Assembly (NCBI RefSeq): GCF_900589395.1
Contig: NZ_UUIS01000089.1
Location: 1 to 64,000, forward strand
DNA from: Pseudomonas viridiflava
GTDB taxonomy: Bacteria; Pseudomonadota; Gammaproteobacteria; Pseudomonadales; Pseudomonadaceae
Reading direction: 5' to 3'
DNA length: 64,000 nucleotides
Position numbers and translations under genes: made by a program. A model generated the notes under the pieces. That model worked only from the letters and a program-made list of their open reading frames with translations, ran no database searches and had not been told where the DNA came from. Shown in pieces: positions 17,027-25,113 of the stretch (positions are counted from its first letter, which is position 1; the number at the start of each line of letters is the position of its first letter).

Positions 17027-17287
17027 TCAGGCCGGTTGTCGGGCGCTGACGAAGGCCGCGAGGCTGTCGACGCTGGTGAAGTGCGAACGGGTGTCCTTGG
17101 CGTCGGCGTCGATCTTGATGCCATAACGCTTCTGGATGGCCAGGCCCAGCTCCAGGGCGTCGACCGAGTCCAGGCCCAGGCCTTCGCCGAACAGGATCTG
17201 GTCGTTGCCGATGTCCTGGGTGCTGATGTCTTCCAGCCCCAGTGCGTCGATGATCAGTTGCTTAATGTCCCGGTGTAGATCGCTCAT
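17027..17287 (-). CDS. apeE: Acyl carrier protein, aryl polyene (ApeE-like)
   Basis: This 86-residue ACP has the attachment Ser in GLGLDSVDALEL (about residue 42). It differs clearly from its neighbour ACP (DSV versus DSI and different helix surfaces), which suggests separate partners, such as one for starter loading and one for extension. The ATG at 17287 has GGAG about ten bases upstream; the longer frame to 17371 runs through the acyltransferase gene, which it overlaps by 26 bases. Two dedicated ACPs are standard in characterised APE systems. Confidence 0.93.
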   Translation of the reverse strand: MSDLHRDIKQLIIDALGLEDISTQDIGNDQILFGEGLGLDSVDALELGLAIQKRYGIKIDADAKDTRSHFTSVDSLAAFVSARQPA

Positions 17288-18074
17288 CTGCGGCGAGCTC
17301 CTTGATGAAATAGTCATGCAGGTAATCGTTGAGTTTGCGCGACGCCAGAGGCGCCGGGCCAAGCACGGCAAAGGTCTGTGGGTCGATGTCGGCGCCCACG
17401 GTCAGGCTGAAATGCACACGGCGCAGCGGAATGCGGTACCAGGGTTCGGCCTTGGTCAGGGTGGTGGGGCTGACCTTGATGGTCACCGGGGTGATCATGC
17501 GCGCCCCGCGCAGGGCAATGGCGGCCGCGCCCCGGTGAAAGGCCGGCGCCTGGCCCGGCGTGGTGCGGGTGCCTTCGGGAAAGATGATCAGGGTCTGGCC
17601 CGACTGCAGGCCCTCCACGGTCAGGTCGAGCATGTCCATGCTGCCGTCGTTGCTGACATAGCCTGCGGTGCGCACCGGACCGCGGGTGCAGGGGTTGTCC
17701 CAGAGGCTGCGCTTGACCACGCAATTGGCGTCGCGCACCAGCCCGATGAGAAACACCACGTCGATCAGCGACGGGTGGTTGGCAATGATCATCTGTCCCG
17801 GCCGGCCAAGCTTTTCGGCGCCGCGCACGTCATAGGTGAGCACGCCCATGCACGCCATCAGGCGGATGAACCGCCAGAACAGCCAACTGATGGTGCGCCG
17901 GCCGCGGCGCTGATGGCAGGCCTTGTCGCCCGGCAGGCAGGCCAGCAGCGGGAAGACCAGAAGGCGCAGGCACAACCCGCCTATACCGAACAGGAAAAAG
18001 CTGATCGCGGTGGCCAGCAATCGCCAGTAATAGGCGTCGCGGTGCTTGCTCAGTGATTGCGTTGCCAGTTCCAT
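17262..18074 (-). CDS. PlsC-type 1-acylglycerol-3-phosphate acyltransferase-like protein, aryl polyene cluster
   Basis: This 270-residue acyltransferase has the H-x4-D box in NHPSLIDV (about residues 104-111) and the FPEGTR box (about 177), with a hydrophobic N-terminus (about residues 22-47). It should transfer an acyl chain, presumably the polyene or a fatty acid, to a lipid acceptor at the inner membrane. The ATG at 18074 has a GGAA ribosome site; the alternative GTG at 18089 lacks one. It overlaps the chain-length factor and the first ACP gene. The cluster thus holds two unrelated acyltransferases, this one and the LpxL-type one at 12856-13785. Confidence 0.9.
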   Translation of the reverse strand: MELATQSLSKHRDAYYWRLLATAISFFLFGIGGLCLRLLVFPLLACLPGDKACHQRRGRRTISWLFWRFIRLMACMGVLTYDVRGAEKLGRPGQMIIANHPSLIDVVFLIGLVRDANCVVKRSLWDNPCTRGPVRTAGYVSNDGSMDMLDLTVEGLQSGQTLIIFPEGTRTTPGQAPAFHRGAAAIALRGARMITPVTIKVSPTTLTKAEPWYRIPLRRVHFSLTVGADIDPQTFAVLGPAPLASRKLNDYLHDYFIKELAADERSTPGH

Positions 18075-18781
18075 AAACGCTTGTTCCACGGATGTTGGCA
18101 GGCGGATTGCCCGGTATTGAGCGCTTGCAGCAGGTTCAGCGCGTGCGGCCAGCGTGGGGCTGCAACGGGCGTATCAACAGGCTGCACATCGGCGTTCAAG
18201 GTCAGTTGCCAGTCGTTGCCGGGCGTGAGCAACAGGCCGACGGCATAAGGAAACGGCACATCGTCGATCCATTGGGCGTAGGCCACCGGAGGTTGTTCCT
18301 CGGTGACCACGACCAGCACGGCAGGTGCGCCTTCGGCCAACAGGGTCGCGGCTTCGAACACGCCATGCTCCAGGCCGTCGCCGGCCGCGGCCAGGGCCGT
18401 CATTTCGCTGGTGGAGCCGCGCATGATCGACCACAGGCCGATGACCGCGTTGTGCACCGACAGGCTGAACTGGGTGGGGGACAGCGGCTCGTCGGCGGCC
18501 AGGTCACGCAGGATGTCGAAGGTGCGCGGTGTTTCACCATGCCGGGACACGAACACCAGTGGCAGTTGCTCGTAGCCTTCTGCCAGCGGCCAGCCCACGG
18601 CAAATGCCATGCGGGCCATGCGCCCCAGGCGGCGGCGTTGCATGGCCGGCAGGAACGAGACGTCCGGCGCTTCGTCGCTGGCCGGCAACAGGGTCGGACG
18701 GCGACTCCACTGGTGCCAGTCATCGACGCTTGCCAGGCCAGGTGCCCAGGCACGCCATTGTGCGATGTTGAACGTGATCAA
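18050..18781 (-). CDS. apeC: Chain-length-factor beta-ketoacyl synthase-like protein (ApeC-like)
   Basis: This 243-residue protein matches the Ketoacyl-synt_2 (PF13723-type) family, about half the length of a full KS. It lacks the KS nucleophile motif: where a Cys is expected it reads FSLSVHNAVIGLWS. In APE systems this protein pairs with the KS ApeO and sets polyene length. It is the first gene of the cluster. The start is read as TTG at 18781, giving MITFNIAQWRAWAPGL, with GGGAAG eight bases upstream; no better ATG or GTG is present. A promoter candidate lies about 90 bases upstream. Confidence 0.88.
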   Translation of the reverse strand: MITFNIAQWRAWAPGLASVDDWHQWSRRPTLLPASDEAPDVSFLPAMQRRRLGRMARMAFAVGWPLAEGYEQLPLVFVSRHGETPRTFDILRDLAADEPLSPTQFSLSVHNAVIGLWSIMRGSTSEMTALAAAGDGLEHGVFEAATLLAEGAPAVLVVVTEEQPPVAYAQWIDDVPFPYAVGLLLTPGNDWQLTLNADVQPVDTPVAAPRWPHALNLLQALNTGQSACQHPWNKRLWNWQRNH

Positions 18782-19101
18782 AGATTTTCTTCCCGCCCCT
18801 GCGGGCTGCTTTCGTTACCGAGATACCGGAACGACACCGACCTTGGCGTGACTTTTGACCGAGTGCGCGCATTATCCTGATGGGGATCACCGGTAGCAAA
18901 TTTGTTACACATTATCTGTGTGCCGCTTCGCTGTTTCCGACTGAAGGCGGCACTGTCGAGGCGTGATGACAGTCATATCGCTGCAATCGCACCCTGTTTG
19001 CGGGTGTACATAAAGTTGTCACATCGATCGCCTAGACTTGATCGGTTTGGGTGGCCAGACTGGCCTGTTACCGTTTTTTACCTAATCAGGGAGGTCAATC
19101 C
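18782..19101. other. Divergent intergenic region between the aryl polyene operon and parA
   Basis: These 320 bases separate two divergent genes and are more AT-rich than their surroundings. They hold the candidate aryl polyene promoter and palindrome at 18871-18908 and the GGGAGG ribosome site of parA. No convincing promoter for parA and no small gene was found. Confidence 0.7.
18871..18908 (-). promoter_or_regulatory. Candidate promoter of the aryl polyene operon with overlapping palindrome
   Basis: On the minus strand TTGCTA (18899-18894) is followed after exactly 17 bases by GATAAT (18876-18871), a fair sigma-70 pair. The -35 hexamer lies inside the near-perfect palindrome GTAGCAAATTTGTTAC (18893-18908, one mismatched pair), a likely repressor site. 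Transcription would start near 18863, about 80 bases before apeC. This is pattern matching only. Confidence 0.5.
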
Positions 19102-19881
19102 ATGCGTCGCGTGGTGTTCAATCAGAAAGGTGGTGTGGGTAAATCCAGCATCGCTTGCAATCTGGCAGCAGTCAGCGCCAACGAGGGCTATAGGACACTG
19201 CTGATCGATCTTGATTCCCAGGCCAACTCGACCCAGTACCTGACCGGCCTGACCGGTGACGATATTCCGATGGGCATTGCCGAGTTTTTCAAGAACACGC
19301 TGGCGTCGGCGCCGTTCGCCCGCAAGAACCATGTCGACATCTATGAAACACCGTATGACAACCTGCATGTGATCACCGCCACGGCCGAACTGGCCGAGCT
19401 GCAACCCAAGCTTGAGGCCAAGCACAAGATCAACAAGCTGCGCAAACTCCTCGACACGCTGGACGAGGATTACGAGCGCATTTACATCGATACGCCGCCG
19501 GCGCTGAACTTCTATGCCGTCTCTGCGCTGATTGCTGCGCATAAGGTATTGATCCCGTTCGACTGCGACAGCTTTTCCCGCCAGGCCCTGTATGGCCTGA
19601 TCCGTGAGCTGGAAGACCTCAAGGAAGACCATAACGAGGGCCTTGAAGTCGAAGGCATCATCGTCAACCAGTTCCAGCCCCGCGCCAGCCTGCCCAGGCA
19701 GATGCTGGACGAGCTGATTGCCGAGGGCCTGCCGGTTCTGCCGGTGTACCTGAGTGCCTCGGTCAAGATGCGTGAGTCGCATCAGGTCAACCTGCCCCTG
19801 GTGCACCTCGACCCCCGGCACAAACTGACCGTGCAGTTCGAACAATTGCATCACTACCTGGAAACCCACGCGCAGGACTGA
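19102..19881 (+). CDS. ParA-family ATPase (orphan)
   Basis: This 259-residue protein starts directly with the deviant Walker A box, NQKGGVGKSSIACN, typical of ParA/MinD ATPases, followed by LLIDLDSQANST and the Walker B-like IYIDTPPALNF. Such proteins use ATP-driven dimerisation on nucleoid DNA to move or position a cargo. There is no ParB gene and no N-terminal DNA-binding domain, so it is not a classical partition locus; cargo could be a protein complex. The ATG at 19102 has GGGAGG six bases upstream. It is divergent from the aryl polyene operon and convergent with the PAAR gene. Confidence 0.9.
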   Translation: MRRVVFNQKGGVGKSSIACNLAAVSANEGYRTLLIDLDSQANSTQYLTGLTGDDIPMGIAEFFKNTLASAPFARKNHVDIYETPYDNLHVITATAELAELQPKLEAKHKINKLRKLLDTLDEDYERIYIDTPPALNFYAVSALIAAHKVLIPFDCDSFSRQALYGLIRELEDLKEDHNEGLEVEGIIVNQFQPRASLPRQMLDELIAEGLPVLPVYLSASVKMRESHQVNLPLVHLDPRHKLTVQFEQLHHYLETHAQD

Positions 19882-19903
19882 CACACCGTTCGGCCCCCTC
19901 CCG

Positions 19904-20299
19904 TCAGGCGATGGGCCTGAACAGTCGCGAATTGAACGTGCCGTCCTTGATCGAGAGGGTGAGCTGTTCAGCCTGGGCCCGGGCGGCCTCGGCCATGTCG
20001 TCAGGGAGGGCGATGCTCGCCTCCATGTCGGCCTGGAAGTGTTGCTGGGAAGCCTGTACGCAGTGGGTGCCCGGCTTGCAGCCGCATTGCACCTGATGCC
20101 CGTGGGTGGCGACGGCGACCTGCTCGTCGATCCAGGTCGGATTGCCCTGGGTGATGAACCCGACGCGCTTGCAGGCCGGGCACCACACCGGATCGCCCAT
20201 GCGCGCGACCCGGCGCAGGTCGATGACCTGCGTGGCGGAGGCCGCCAGCACGAAACCGCCGGTGGTGGTGGAGTCGCCTTCCCTGACTAAAAATGGCAT
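19904..20299 (-). CDS. PAAR-domain protein (type VI secretion tip)
   Basis: This 131-residue protein begins MPFLVREGDSTTTGG, the usual PAAR opening, and carries CPAC, THGH and CGC clusters suitable for zinc binding. PAAR proteins cap the VgrG spike of the type VI secretion needle and can carry effectors. After the PAAR core only about 45 residues remain, too few for a known toxin domain. No vgrG, effector, immunity or other secretion gene lies nearby, so it would have to join a system encoded elsewhere. The ATG at 20299 with AGGA upstream is preferred over longer readings to 20452, whose extra N-terminus is not PAAR-like. Confidence 0.85.
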   Translation of the reverse strand: MPFLVREGDSTTTGGFVLAASATQVIDLRRVARMGDPVWCPACKRVGFITQGNPTWIDEQVAVATHGHQVQCGCKPGTHCVQASQQHFQADMEASIALPDDMAEAARAQAEQLTLSIKDGTFNSRLFRPIA

Positions 20300-20456
20300 G
20301 GCACTGCTTCCTGTGTGGTTGGAGCAGCGAATGCTAGGTGGAAATAGCCGGGTCGGGGATGCACCTGGGTGTTTAAGGAAAGGTCCTACGGAAGAATCAG
20401 ACAACCCTTGTGAGCGGTGGACCCGCCGCCCGCTGACGAACCTTGAAAGCACCCCC

Positions 20457-20610
20457 GGTAGGAGCGCGCTTGCCCGCGACCGGCTGCGTTAGCAGTCGTA
20501 AATTTTCAGCGTTTCCGAGATTTTTAGCGTGTTAGCAATCACAAATTTGTGGCGTTGCACAAATTTTGCGAGCGCTGCGCACTCGGTCGCGGGCAAGCGC
20601 GCTCCTACCG
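20457..20610. repeat. REP-type long palindrome, copy B
   Basis: It opens GGTAGGAGCGCGCTTGCCCG and closes with the inverted arm GGGCAAGCGCGCTCCTACC, with inner inverted pieces around CAGTCGTAAATTTT and AATTTTGCGAGCG. It lies between the PAAR gene's upstream region and the end of selO. The rest of the 322-base spacer (20300-20621) shows nothing else besides the PAAR ribosome site. Confidence 0.9.
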
Positions 20611-20621
20611 GTGTCCGGCCG

Positions 20622-22085
20622 TTACGATGAGCAGCTGATTTCCAGGTGCTTGCCCCAGTCCGGTGGTCGTTGGGCGTATTGCGCCATGCCGGCCTGTTCG
20701 TTGAACGGATCGCTCAATACCCGGTGCAGGCGGCGCACCTCTTCGTAATCGCCTTTTTCAGCCGCTTCGATGGCGTTCTGTGCCAGGTAGTTACGCAGCA
20801 CATACAACGGATTGACGGCGTGCATGCGCTCGCGGCGTTGCTGTTCGCTGCCGTCGTCCTGGCGGGCGATGCGCGCCAGGTAGCGTTCGCCCCAGGCATC
20901 GAAACCCTTGATGTCGATGAAGTCGTCGCGCACGTGGCGCAAGGCTTCGGCGGCCGGGCGGTCACCCAGTTGGCGGAAGAACAGGTGGTAATCCACGCCC
21001 CCGGTCTGCATCAGTTGCAGCAACTGGCTGACCCGTTGCGCATCGTCGTCCTCGGCACAGGTCAGGCCCAGGCGGCGGCGCATCAGGTCGTCGTAGTGGG
21101 CCTGGTACAGCGGCAGGAACAGGCTGATGGCCTCGCGCAGGGCCTCGACGCTGATGAACGGCGTCAGGGCCTGGGCCAGGGCGCTGAGGTTCCACTGTGC
21201 AATCGGCACCTGATTGCTGTAGCTGTAGCGACCTTCGTGATCGGAGTGGTTGCAGATGAAGTTCTGGTTGAAATCATCGAGAAAGGCAAACGGGCCGAAA
21301 TCGAAGGTGATGCCCAGGATCGACATGTTGTCGGTGTTCATCACCCCATGACAGAAGCCATACGCCTGCCATTTGGCGATCAGTTCGGCGTTGCGCTCCA
21401 CGATCTCGGTGAACATGGCCAGCCATGGGTCGGCCTGTTCCAGGCAGTGCGGGTAATGGTTGGCCAGCACGTACTCGCCCAGTTGTTTCAACTGCTCGGG
21501 CTGCTTGGTGTAGTAGAAGTACTCGAAACTGCCAAAACGCACGTGGCTCTGTGCCAGGCGCAGGACCATGGCCGCACGCTCCTGGGTTTCGCGCCACACC
21601 GGGGTACTGGAGCCGATCACGCAGGCCGCCCGACTGGTGGGGACGCCCAGTGCATGCAGGGCTTCAGAGGCCAGGAACTCGCGGATCGACGAGCGCAGCA
21701 CCGCCCGGCCATCGCCCATGCGCGAAAACGGCGTGGGGCCGGCGCCCTTGAGGTGCAGGTCCCAGACCTCGCCGGCCTGGTTGCGCACTTCGCCCAGCAG
21801 CAGCCCGCGTCCGTCGCCCAGGCGCGGCGTGTAGCCGCCGAACTGATGGCCGGAATAGACCATGGCCCGCGGGTCGGCGTCGGCCCATAGCTTGTGGCCG
21901 CTGAACACTTCGACGAACAACGGCTGTTCAGCCTGCGCCGGGTCCAGGTCGAGCAGCGCCAGGGCTGAGGCGCTGGCCACCACCAGGCGCGGTTCGTCGA
22001 TCGGCTCGGGCAGGACCGAGGTGGAAAACGCATCGCCCAAGCGGGCAAAGCGGTTGTCGAAATCAAGTTCGTCCAGGGCGCTCAC
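20622..22085 (-). CDS. selO: Protein adenylyltransferase SelO (YdiU)
   Basis: This 487-residue pseudokinase-fold enzyme of the SelO family transfers AMP to protein Ser/Thr/Tyr residues, and in bacteria it is linked to oxidative-stress control. Visible family features are the YSGHQFGGYTPRLGDGRG segment, GAGPTPFSRMGDGRAVLRSSIREFL, and MSILGITFDFGPFAFLDDF. It ends in Cys-Ser-Ser, the position where animal SelO carries selenocysteine, so this is the cysteine form. The length is close to that of E. coli SelO. It starts at GTG 22085 with GGAGG nine bases upstream and lies downstream of the GntR gene on the same strand. Confidence 0.95.
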   Translation of the reverse strand: MSALDELDFDNRFARLGDAFSTSVLPEPIDEPRLVVASASALALLDLDPAQAEQPLFVEVFSGHKLWADADPRAMVYSGHQFGGYTPRLGDGRGLLLGEVRNQAGEVWDLHLKGAGPTPFSRMGDGRAVLRSSIREFLASEALHALGVPTSRAACVIGSSTPVWRETQERAAMVLRLAQSHVRFGSFEYFYYTKQPEQLKQLGEYVLANHYPHCLEQADPWLAMFTEIVERNAELIAKWQAYGFCHGVMNTDNMSILGITFDFGPFAFLDDFNQNFICNHSDHEGRYSYSNQVPIAQWNLSALAQALTPFISVEALREAISLFLPLYQAHYDDLMRRRLGLTCAEDDDAQRVSQLLQLMQTGGVDYHLFFRQLGDRPAAEALRHVRDDFIDIKGFDAWGERYLARIARQDDGSEQQRRERMHAVNPLYVLRNYLAQNAIEAAEKGDYEEVRRLHRVLSDPFNEQAGMAQYAQRPPDWGKHLEISCSS

Positions 22086-22101
22086 AGGGTGCGGCCTCCA
22101 G

Positions 22102-22767
22102 TTAGCGGTTCAGGCTGCGCTCGAAGGCGGCCAGCACGGTACGTTCCGATTGCACCAGGTAGGCTTCGAGCAGAGTGCTGGCCTCGTCTGCCCGACCCTC
22201 TTCCAGGGTGCGCAGGATGGCCGCATTCATGTCGACATAGGGCGAATGCAAAAATTCGGGGTTTTTCAGTCGGCCGAAGGCCAGGCGCAGCTCGGCCGAG
22301 ATCTGCCCATAGAAGGCGACCAGCCGCGAGCTGTCGGCCAGTTCGACGATGGCACGATGAAAGCGCATGTTGGCCGTGCCTACCGCGGTCCAGTCCTGGT
22401 TCTCGCGGGCCCGCATGCCGGCCTCGACCGCTTCGCGCATATGCACGGTGCCGGGGTGCTGGGGGCGGCCCTGGCTGATGGCCTGGCACTCGATGAAGCG
22501 GCGGATGCGATAGATGTCGATGATCGAGGCCATGTCGGGCACCGCCACGCTCACGCCGCGATTGGGTTCGTGCTTGAGTAGCCCCTCCTGGGTCAGGACC
22601 CGGAACGCTTCTCTCAAGGTGTTACGCGAAATCTGCAGGCTTTCGGCCAGGGCGGCTTCGGACAGGCGCTGGCCGGGCACCAGCTCGCCCTCGACCAGCA
22701 TCCTGCGCATTTCCTGGGTGATGGATTCTCCAAGCGTTCGGGGCAATGGAGAAGAAGCGTCGTTCAT
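22102..22767 (-). CDS. GntR-family transcriptional regulator, FCD (FadR) subfamily
   Basis: This 221-residue regulator has an N-terminal winged helix (LSEAALAESLQISRNTLREAFRVLTQEGLL, about residues 35-65) and a C-terminal FCD ligand domain. Some usual FCD metal ligands look replaced (FHRAIVE is kept, while the later His position reads VDMNAAIL), so ligand binding may be metal-free. It is divergent from the NRAMP-pxp-biotin carboxylase operon and very likely controls it. A 13-base palindrome fitting the family operator lies between them at 22906-22918. The start at 22767 gives MNDASSPLPRTLGESI; the ribosome site is weak. Confidence 0.9.
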   Translation of the reverse strand: MNDASSPLPRTLGESITQEMRRMLVEGELVPGQRLSEAALAESLQISRNTLREAFRVLTQEGLLKHEPNRGVSVAVPDMASIIDIYRIRRFIECQAISQGRPQHPGTVHMREAVEAGMRARENQDWTAVGTANMRFHRAIVELADSSRLVAFYGQISAELRLAFGRLKNPEFLHSPYVDMNAAILRTLEEGRADEASTLLEAYLVQSERTVLAAFERSLNR

Positions 22768-22905
22768 TACGGGATCCAGAAATAAGAAAAGCCGTGCTGA
22801 TGTTCCCTGAGCGTCTGGCCAGTAGCAAGCCGCGTGCTTCATTAAGTAGCATTCCTGAGTTGAAGGGTAACAATGTGGTGCAAATAGCCATGCTATCCGA
22901 TATTG

Positions 22906-22918
22906 ATTGTTCAACAAT
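22906..22918. promoter_or_regulatory. Candidate operator for the divergent GntR/FCD regulator
   Basis: ATTGTTCAACAAT is a perfect 13-base palindrome in the AT-rich spacer between the GntR gene and the oxoprolinase-type operon. Its core, TTGTTCAACAA, fits the TNGTNNNACNA pattern known for FadR-subfamily operators. Position and pattern suggest autoregulation and control of the transport/hydrolysis genes. Confidence 0.6.
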
Positions 22919-23010
22919 ATTGCCAGTATTTTCCTACGTTTGAGGCTTGGTAGTAGAGTGATGGCACGCTCATTGCTGAGTTGAGTCATCACCCACGCAG
23001 GACGAACGTC

Positions 23011-24243
23011 GTGACACAGACCACCAGTGAGTTCACAAAGGCGCGCAGGGCTTCTCTGATTGCTGCCATGTTCATGATGGCCACCTCCGCCATCGGACCG
23101 GGTTTCCTGACCCAGACCGCGACCTTTACCGCCACCCTCGGGGCGGCATTCGCCTTCGGCATCATGGCGTCGATCCTGATCGATTTCGTCGTGCAACTGA
23201 ACGTCTGGCGCATCGTTACCCTGACCCGGATGCGCGCCTCGGACCTGGCCAACGCCGCTATTCCCGGCAGCGGGTACCTGCTGGCCGTACTGGTAATCGC
23301 CGGCGGCCTGGTGTTCAGCGTGGGCAACATGGCCGGTGCCGGCCTCGGCCTGAACGCGCTGACCGGTCTTGATCCGATGTGGGGCGGTGCGCTGAGCGCG
23401 CTGCTGGCGATCGGTATCTTTTCTTCGCACCGCGCCGGTATCGCGATGGACCGCATCATGATCGTGCTGGGGGTGCTGAAGATTTCCCTGATCATGTTCG
23501 CCGCCTTCGCCTCCCACCCGCCGCTGGGTGAGGCGCTGCGCCAGTCGGTGTGGCCGGACTTCATCGACTTTGCTTCCATCACCACCATCGTCGGCGGCAC
23601 GGTCGGCGGCTATATCACCTACGCCGGCGCTCACCGCCTGCTCGACCGTGGCACGGTCGGTGTGGAAAACATCGACGCGGTCACCAAGGCGGCCCTCAGC
23701 GGCATCCTGGTCACCGGCATTGCCCGCTATGTCTTGTTCCTGGCCATCCTGGGCGTTGTCGCCAGCGGCGTGGTCATCGATGTCTCCGGCAAAGGGGCCA
23801 ACCCGGCCGGGCAGGCCTTCGGCGCGGCTGCCGGCCAGTTCGGCATGATGATGTTCGGCCTGGTGCTGTGGGCGGCCGGAATCAGCAGCATGATCGGCGC
23901 GTCCTACACCTCGATGTCGTTCATCACCGTGTTCTCGAAAAAGATCACCGAGCGGGCGCGCAACCTGGCCACTGTCGTCTTCATCGTCGCCGCGCTGGTG
24001 CTCTACCTGATCCTCGGCAAGCCGCCCGCCGCGCTGCTGGTCTTCGCCGGGGGGTTCAACGGCCTGATCCTGCCGCTGGGCCTGAGCATTTTCATGTACG
24101 TCGGCTGGCGCCGTTCGGACCTGATGGGCGGCTACCACTACCCGCGCTGGCTGCTGGTGCTGGGCGTACTGACCTGCCTGTTGTCGTGGTTCATGGCGTT
24201 CAAGTCGGTACGCCCCATCTTTGCCTTCATCGGCGCCGCCTGA
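23011..24243 (+). CDS. NRAMP-fold transporter of the oxoprolinase locus (YcsG-like)
   Basis: This 410-residue protein has about 11 membrane helices with the NRAMP architecture. The metal-binding motifs of true Mn/Fe transporters are missing: the first helix reads GPGFLTQTATFTAT where DPGN is expected, and the sixth has GGYITYAGAHR in place of MPH. It is therefore unlikely to carry metals. A related protein, YcsG, sits beside the pxp genes in Bacillus subtilis, so uptake of 5-oxoproline or a similar small molecule is a reasonable inference. The GTG at 23011 with AGGA eight bases upstream is preferred to the TTG at 22981. It is the first gene of the operon. Confidence 0.87.
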   Translation: MTQTTSEFTKARRASLIAAMFMMATSAIGPGFLTQTATFTATLGAAFAFGIMASILIDFVVQLNVWRIVTLTRMRASDLANAAIPGSGYLLAVLVIAGGLVFSVGNMAGAGLGLNALTGLDPMWGGALSALLAIGIFSSHRAGIAMDRIMIVLGVLKISLIMFAAFASHPPLGEALRQSVWPDFIDFASITTIVGGTVGGYITYAGAHRLLDRGTVGVENIDAVTKAALSGILVTGIARYVLFLAILGVVASGVVIDVSGKGANPAGQAFGAAAGQFGMMMFGLVLWAAGISSMIGASYTSMSFITVFSKKITERARNLATVVFIVAALVLYLILGKPPAALLVFAGGFNGLILPLGLSIFMYVGWRRSDLMGGYHYPRWLLVLGVLTCLLSWFMAFKSVRPIFAFIGAA

Positions 24244-24262
24244 TTTCTACGGAGACCTGACC

Positions 24263-25036
24263 ATGCATGCCATCGACCTCAACAGTGACCTGGGCGAAAG
24301 TTTCGGCGCCTGGAGCATGGGCGACGATACGGCGATCCTCGAGGTCGTCAGCAGTGCCAACGTGGCCTGCGGCTTTCACGCCGGCGACCCTGCCGGGATC
24401 CTGCGCACCCTCAAGGCCGCCGCCGCCCGTGGCGTGGCCATCGGTGCCCACGTGGCCTACCCGGACCTGGTCGGGTTCGGACGGCGCAACATGGACATTC
24501 CGGCCGAACAGCTGACCGCCGATGTGATCTACCAGATTGGCGCCCTGCAAGGGCTGGCCCGCAGCGTCGGGGCGCGGGTGAGTTATGTGAAGCCGCACGG
24601 CGCGCTGTACAACACCATTGCCAGCGACCCGGTGCAGGCCGGTGCGGTGATCGAGGCGCTGTTGCGCCTGGACCCCGGTCTCAAGTTGGTGGGCCTGGCC
24701 AACTCGCCGTTGCTGGGCTGGGCGCGCGAAGCCGGCCTGTCGTGCGTGGCCGAGGCCTTCGCGGACCGGGCCTACACCGATGAAGGCGCGCTGGTGTCAC
24801 GCGCCCGGCCAGGGGCGGTGCTGCATGATGCCGACCTGATCGCCCGGCGCATGCTGCGCCTGGTCAACGAGGGCGTGATCGAATCGGTGGACGGGCGTGT
24901 GATCGCGCTGCAGGCCGACTCGATCTGCGTGCATGGCGACAGCCCTTATGCAGTGGCCATCGCCCGTACCCTGAAAGACTGCCTGCACAACGCAGGTGTG
25001 AAGATCCGTGCATTTGGCCAGAGGCAGCCTGCATGA
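24263..25036 (+). CDS. pxpA: 5-oxoprolinase subunit A (LamB/YcsF family)
   Basis: This 257-residue LamB/YcsF protein has the hallmark opening IDLNSDLGESFGAW and conserved VACGFHAGDP, AHVAYPDLVGFGRR and YVKPHGALYN segments. With PxpB and PxpC it forms the ATP-dependent bacterial 5-oxoprolinase that opens the lactam to glutamate. The ATG at 24263 has GGAG nearby. It follows the transporter gene by 19 bases and precedes the fused PxpB-PxpC gene by 77 bases. Standard length for the family. Confidence 0.93.
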   Translation: MHAIDLNSDLGESFGAWSMGDDTAILEVVSSANVACGFHAGDPAGILRTLKAAAARGVAIGAHVAYPDLVGFGRRNMDIPAEQLTADVIYQIGALQGLARSVGARVSYVKPHGALYNTIASDPVQAGAVIEALLRLDPGLKLVGLANSPLLGWAREAGLSCVAEAFADRAYTDEGALVSRARPGAVLHDADLIARRMLRLVNEGVIESVDGRVIALQADSICVHGDSPYAVAIARTLKDCLHNAGVKIRAFGQRQPA

Positions 25037-25113
25037 GCGTAATCTTTGCCATCATTCACGCGCCGGGGCCTGTGTTCAGCCCCGACAGCCACTACTTCGC
25101 ATAGGAGAGGATC

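Noticed and set aside
19016..19044. TTGTCA as the -35 box of a parA promoter
   Set aside because: At the required 17-base distance the sequence is TGATCG, a poor -10 box.
22102..24138. A 678-codon open frame on the minus strand extending from the GntR gene through the NRAMP-like gene
   Set aside because: Only the last 221 codons look like a protein family (GntR/FCD). The upstream part is low-complexity sequence antisense to the transporter.
23011..24243. Annotation as a manganese transporter (MntH)
   Set aside because: The metal-binding DPGN and MPH motifs are absent and the gene is in an oxoprolinase-type operon.
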